A DNA stretch of 64,000 nt from Chionoecetes opilio (taxonomy: Eukaryota > Arthropoda > Malacostraca > Decapoda > Majidae), in NCBI GenBank assembly GCA_016584305.1, contig JACEEZ010013555.1:142501-206500 (forward strand), written 5' to 3'. Below the pieces are notes generated by a model, which was given only the letters and a program-made list of their open reading frames with translations, searched no databases and was not told where the DNA came from. Below are positions 61,202 to 64,000 of the stretch, in pieces; positions within the stretch are counted from its first letter, which is position 1; each line of letters opens with the position of its first letter. The position numbers and the translations under genes were made by a program.

Positions 61202-61330
61202 GGGTGCGGGGAGGAGTCCGAGCGGTAATGACCCATGGTGGGTGCGCGGAGGAGTCTGAGCGGTAATGACCCATGGTGGGTGCGGGGAGGAGTCTGAGCG
61301 GTAATGACCCATGGTGGGTGCGGGGAGGGC
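61202..61330. repeat. 38-bp tandem repeat, about 3.4 copies
   Basis: GGGTGCGGGGAGGAGTCTGA...TGACCCATGGT units start at 61202, 61240, 61278 and 61316, exactly 38 bp apart. They follow the LINE tail directly, so they may be part of its 3' UTR or of the host element. Confidence 0.9.
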
Positions 61331-62593
61331 GTCGCCGAGTGAAGTATCCCAGGTGAAGAGGCAGACCTGAGATATCAGACGTTTTACAATGGAGAGCAGC
61401 AGCGGGGGGTGGATGATGTTTACATCTGACACGGCCATCTTGGCAGCAACAATCGCTATCTTGTTGCCCCACCTCTTATTTTCTCTTAAACTCCAACCTT
61501 TTCTTAGTATTATACATTACTGTTGATAACACAGTTACAAATTTGTGCTCAGTGAACTACTGCTCAACACAGATCACTCCAGACCCCTTGAGTAATACAC
61601 CACCGGCTGTTCTGCATTCTCTGCCCGACCTCTCATGCGCTAATATGGCCGCATTAGACGCAGGGTGAACTTTGCATTCCTTTTTAAGGGAGAAAACTGC
61701 GTCTTATGCGCCGGCAAATACGGTATATATATATATACAGGGAGGTCCCGAAGATACGAGCAGTTAGGTTCCACCTGGCATACTCGTAAAGCGAAATCTC
61801 GTATAGTGAAATACATAACTAATGGTATAATATAGGTTTGGTTCCAGGACCCCATCAATGACATGTTTTTCAAGCTAAAATAAACTATATCAAACACAAC
61901 AATCACACAGATTCTATATGACCCACTCTGTACTACCTATTCTGTAGAAAAAGCATTCTGATAGAGAAAATAGCACACAAAAGGTTGTACTGTAGAGGGA
62001 CGGGGTTGTACAAGACGTTGTACTGTAGGGGACGCCGCGTGATACAAGAGAGGGTAGGGTAGGTAAGGGACTAGGGAGGGGTGCGCAGATCTCTTCCACT
62101 GCCCACAAACTCGTCTCTGTGCATCTGAATCATTGTACATTGTTGTGTACACTTTAGCTAGACACGGGTTACACCAAACACAGAGTTCACACACAGGTTT
62201 ATTTCGGCGGGAATATGTAGGTACAGCGGAGGAATGCCACGAGGAACAGAGAGGAGGAGGAGTGGTGTCCTCTCACTGTGGTGGTAGGTAGGTAACTGCC
62301 AGAAGCTGGTCTAGGAAGCCAGGCGGGAACCCAGCAACGGAGGTGCGGGAGGAATTTGGGTCACGAGCGAGTCAGGTCCACGCCAGGTGTTGGCTTGACC
62401 TTTAGGGGTAATTAGCCAGGTGTGCGGCCCCAAGCTTGGGGCCACCACAATACTCCCCTTTTCACCTGCGAGTCAGGTCCACGCCAGGTGTTGGCTTGAC
62501 CTTTAGGGGTAATTAAATTATTACCCCTACCCATACCTACCCACCCATAAATTAAAAGTTATTTACTAAAATTATAAAGTCATTTACTGACTA

Positions 62594-63586
62594 CACGGCC
62601 ACCTCGATTTACGAATGGGTTACGTTCCTGAAAAACTGTTTGTAAATCGAAAATTTGTAAATTGAATGTATTTTTCCCATTTAACCCCATTATTTAATTT
62701 GAGATACGTTCCTACGAACAATAATCACATCCATAGAATGTCATAAACTGCTATAAAAACATATATTTGTGGCTTTAGACATACATACAATTGGGCAGGA
62801 ACTCGACTCTTACGTGCGCTGACAAGTCAGAGAGGTTAACAGGGTGGGTTGGAGCATTGTCGAGGAGGAGCAGTGCCTTATGAGAGGTTCTTCTGAGAGC
62901 AGTACCTCTCCACTGCAGGGCAAAAGTAATTGGTGAACCAGTCCTCAAATAAATATCTGTTGGTCCATGCCTTCTTGCTAGAACGGTATATGACTGGTAA
63001 CGTAGCCTTAACATGACCTTTTAGGGCCCGTGGGTTTTTAGAGTGATGAATTAGCAGAGGTTTCAAGTGAAAATCACCCTCAGCATTGCCACCAACCAGC
63101 AGTGACACTCGATCCTTCGATGCTTTGTGACCGGGAACTTTCTTTCCTTCCTTGAATCGCTATCTTAGTCTAGTGTTATGGCTTTTCTGGCTTTCTTGGG
63201 CTTAGGACCACCCACACTAGCACTGGCACCATGCTTGGGAGGCATTATTCACTGAAATAATCACTGAAATGTGTGATTATACACAATAATGTTCATAAAC
63301 ACAGCACGACCGGTCGGAGAATATGTAAACAAACAATCTTGAGCGTCCCCGCGTGTGGATGTGCTGAGCCAATGGTTCTGTTTACTGAACTTTTTACAAT
63401 ATTTAGGTGTTATAAATATTCTTACTATTTATGTATTTTTTTTTTTAATTTTATTTTGTTTATGAATTTACGAACTTTTGTTTGTAACTTCGAATTATTC
63501 GTGTGTAAACCGAATTTTGGGACAAAATAATTTTGTTCGTATCTTCGAAAATTTGTAAATAGTGTTCGTAAATCGCGGTATGAGTG
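62594..63586 (-). mobile_element. Tigger derivative (993 bp) with TA duplication
   Basis: TA, CACGGCCACCTCGATTTACG ... AAATCGCGGTATGAGTG, TA. The empty site is visible in the related element at 24614-24632 (GACTATATGATTTT), which confirms a TA duplication. The minus strand carries an internally deleted transposase (62775-63245). Confidence 0.88.
62775..63245 (-). pseudogene. Tigger (pogo-type) transposase, N-terminal start joined to catalytic part
   Basis: It begins MPPKHGASASVGGPKPKKAR at 63245 and stops at codon 27. After a deletion of the DNA-binding region, sequence resumes in another frame with VSLLVGGNAEGDFHLKPLLI (first catalytic Asp region altered to the D of GDFH), YRSSKKAWTNRYLFEDWF, and then KALLLLDNAPTHPVNL, whose LLDNAPTH is the second catalytic Asp of DDE_1 transposases. 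A further shift separates the two parts near 62900. It is inactive, but shows which transposase lineage mobilised the TA elements here. Confidence 0.8.
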
Positions 63587-64000
63587 TATATGATTTTACC
63601 TAAGGTTGTACGATAATTATAATCAATCTGAAAATATGATAATTCTGGTGGCTCGGTACGACAATGTGGCCTACAAAAATTCACATCCCTGTTGGCAACA
63701 CTGCAGGCGGACAACAACAACACGCGCTTGCCAACCTATCACGAGCCTTGTTTTAGCGTGAAAATACGTCAAAATGTACGACGAAGTCATAGACGAGGTG
63801 AGTGAGAGGTGCAGGAAGAGGTGCCGCGTGTGTGTGGGTGTGTGGGGAGGGTGTGAGAGGTGGAAATAGCCAGCTCTCATGTGTCAGTTGGGGAAAATGT
63901 GAGGAAAAGTGGACGATGGACTGATCGATGTACAATGATTCAGATGCGCAGAGACGAGTTTGTGGGCAGTGGAAGAGGTCTGCGCACCCCTCCCTTGTCC

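Larger units (their letters stand above)
57364..61723. mobile_element. 4.36-kb Tigger-like element with nested Harbinger MITE and LINE
   Basis: TA, CCGTATTTGCCGGCGCATAA ... TTATGCGCCGGCAAATACGG, TA; the inverted ends run for about 28 bp including GACGCA. No Tigger transposase remains. The interior carries a Harbinger-like MITE (58396-58826), an RTE-type LINE (59540-61197) and a 38-bp repeat array (61202-61330). (TTAGG)n-like words lie at 57940-57975. Confidence 0.8.
61738..64000. mobile_element. Tigger-like TA element, family 2, copy 4, palindromic and cut by window edge
   Basis: TA then CAGGGAGGTCCCGAAGATAC, the family 2 end. Sequence near 62040-62145 (GGGGTGCGCAGATCTCTTCC, TCTGAATCATTGTACAT) returns inverted at 63925-64000, so the element is palindromic and its other end lies beyond 64000. 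A 48-bp segment with GTCCACGCCAGGTGTTGGC occurs twice (62368-62415, 62470-62516). Another Tigger (62594-63586) is inserted in it. Confidence 0.65.

Noticed and set aside
62160..62460. Solo LTR suggested by TGTGGTGGCCCC (minus) and shared sequence with 47580-47720
   Set aside because: I could not find a convincing opposite terminus or target duplication; it may be part of the host element.

Overview
The window looks like a gene-poor, transposon-dense stretch of an invertebrate nuclear genome. A decapod crustacean is the best guess. The reasons are long (AT)n, (GA)n and (GT)n microsatellites, several LINE lineages with simple-sequence tails, a BEL/Pao LTR retrotransposon, a Penelope-like fragment, and many TA-flanked pogo/Tigger-like and other DNA-transposon derivatives. 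The organism is inferred from this style of sequence, not from a species-specific marker.

Only one ordinary host gene is recognisable: an N-acetylglucosamine-6-sulfatase (GNS) on the minus strand. Three exons can be placed at 39306-39466, 35776-35863 and 20661-21917. Their splice sites and phases agree and they encode 501 residues including the formylglycine signature. The 5' exon with the signal peptide was not found. The two introns (3.4 and 13.9 kb) are filled with mobile elements.

Layout. 1-1253: end of a Tigger-like element and a LINE 3' end. 2760-6846: LTR retrotransposon with gag only, carrying a foldback element. 6875-13397: a 4.9-kb DNA transposon with long TIRs and a frameshifted transposase (possibly Sola-like), sandwiched between two copies of a TA-targeting MITE. 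13603-18100: more Tigger-like elements and a LINE interrupted by another LINE. 18780-19666: TTAA-flanked MITE. 20661-39466: the GNS gene, whose introns hold a 1.7-kb palindrome, a Tigger derivative, a hAT MITE, a 6.65-kb hAT element with an 8-bp target duplication (itself containing a LINE split by another DNA transposon), a MITE with 94-bp tandem repeats, and a 609-bp minisatellite. 40640-53560: a single LINE broken into three pieces by a 7.1-kb BEL element and a 3-kb DNA transposon. 53890-64000: a Penelope-like fragment, then a run of Tigger-like and Harbinger-like elements, one holding an RTE-type LINE, ending in a palindromic element cut by the window edge.

Almost every mobile-element ORF is broken by frameshifts, stops or truncation, so most are annotated as pseudogenes. 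The recurrent theme is deep nesting plus repeated appearance of LINE C-terminal (zinc-finger) fragments inside non-autonomous TA-flanked elements, in one family as 151-153 bp tandem units.
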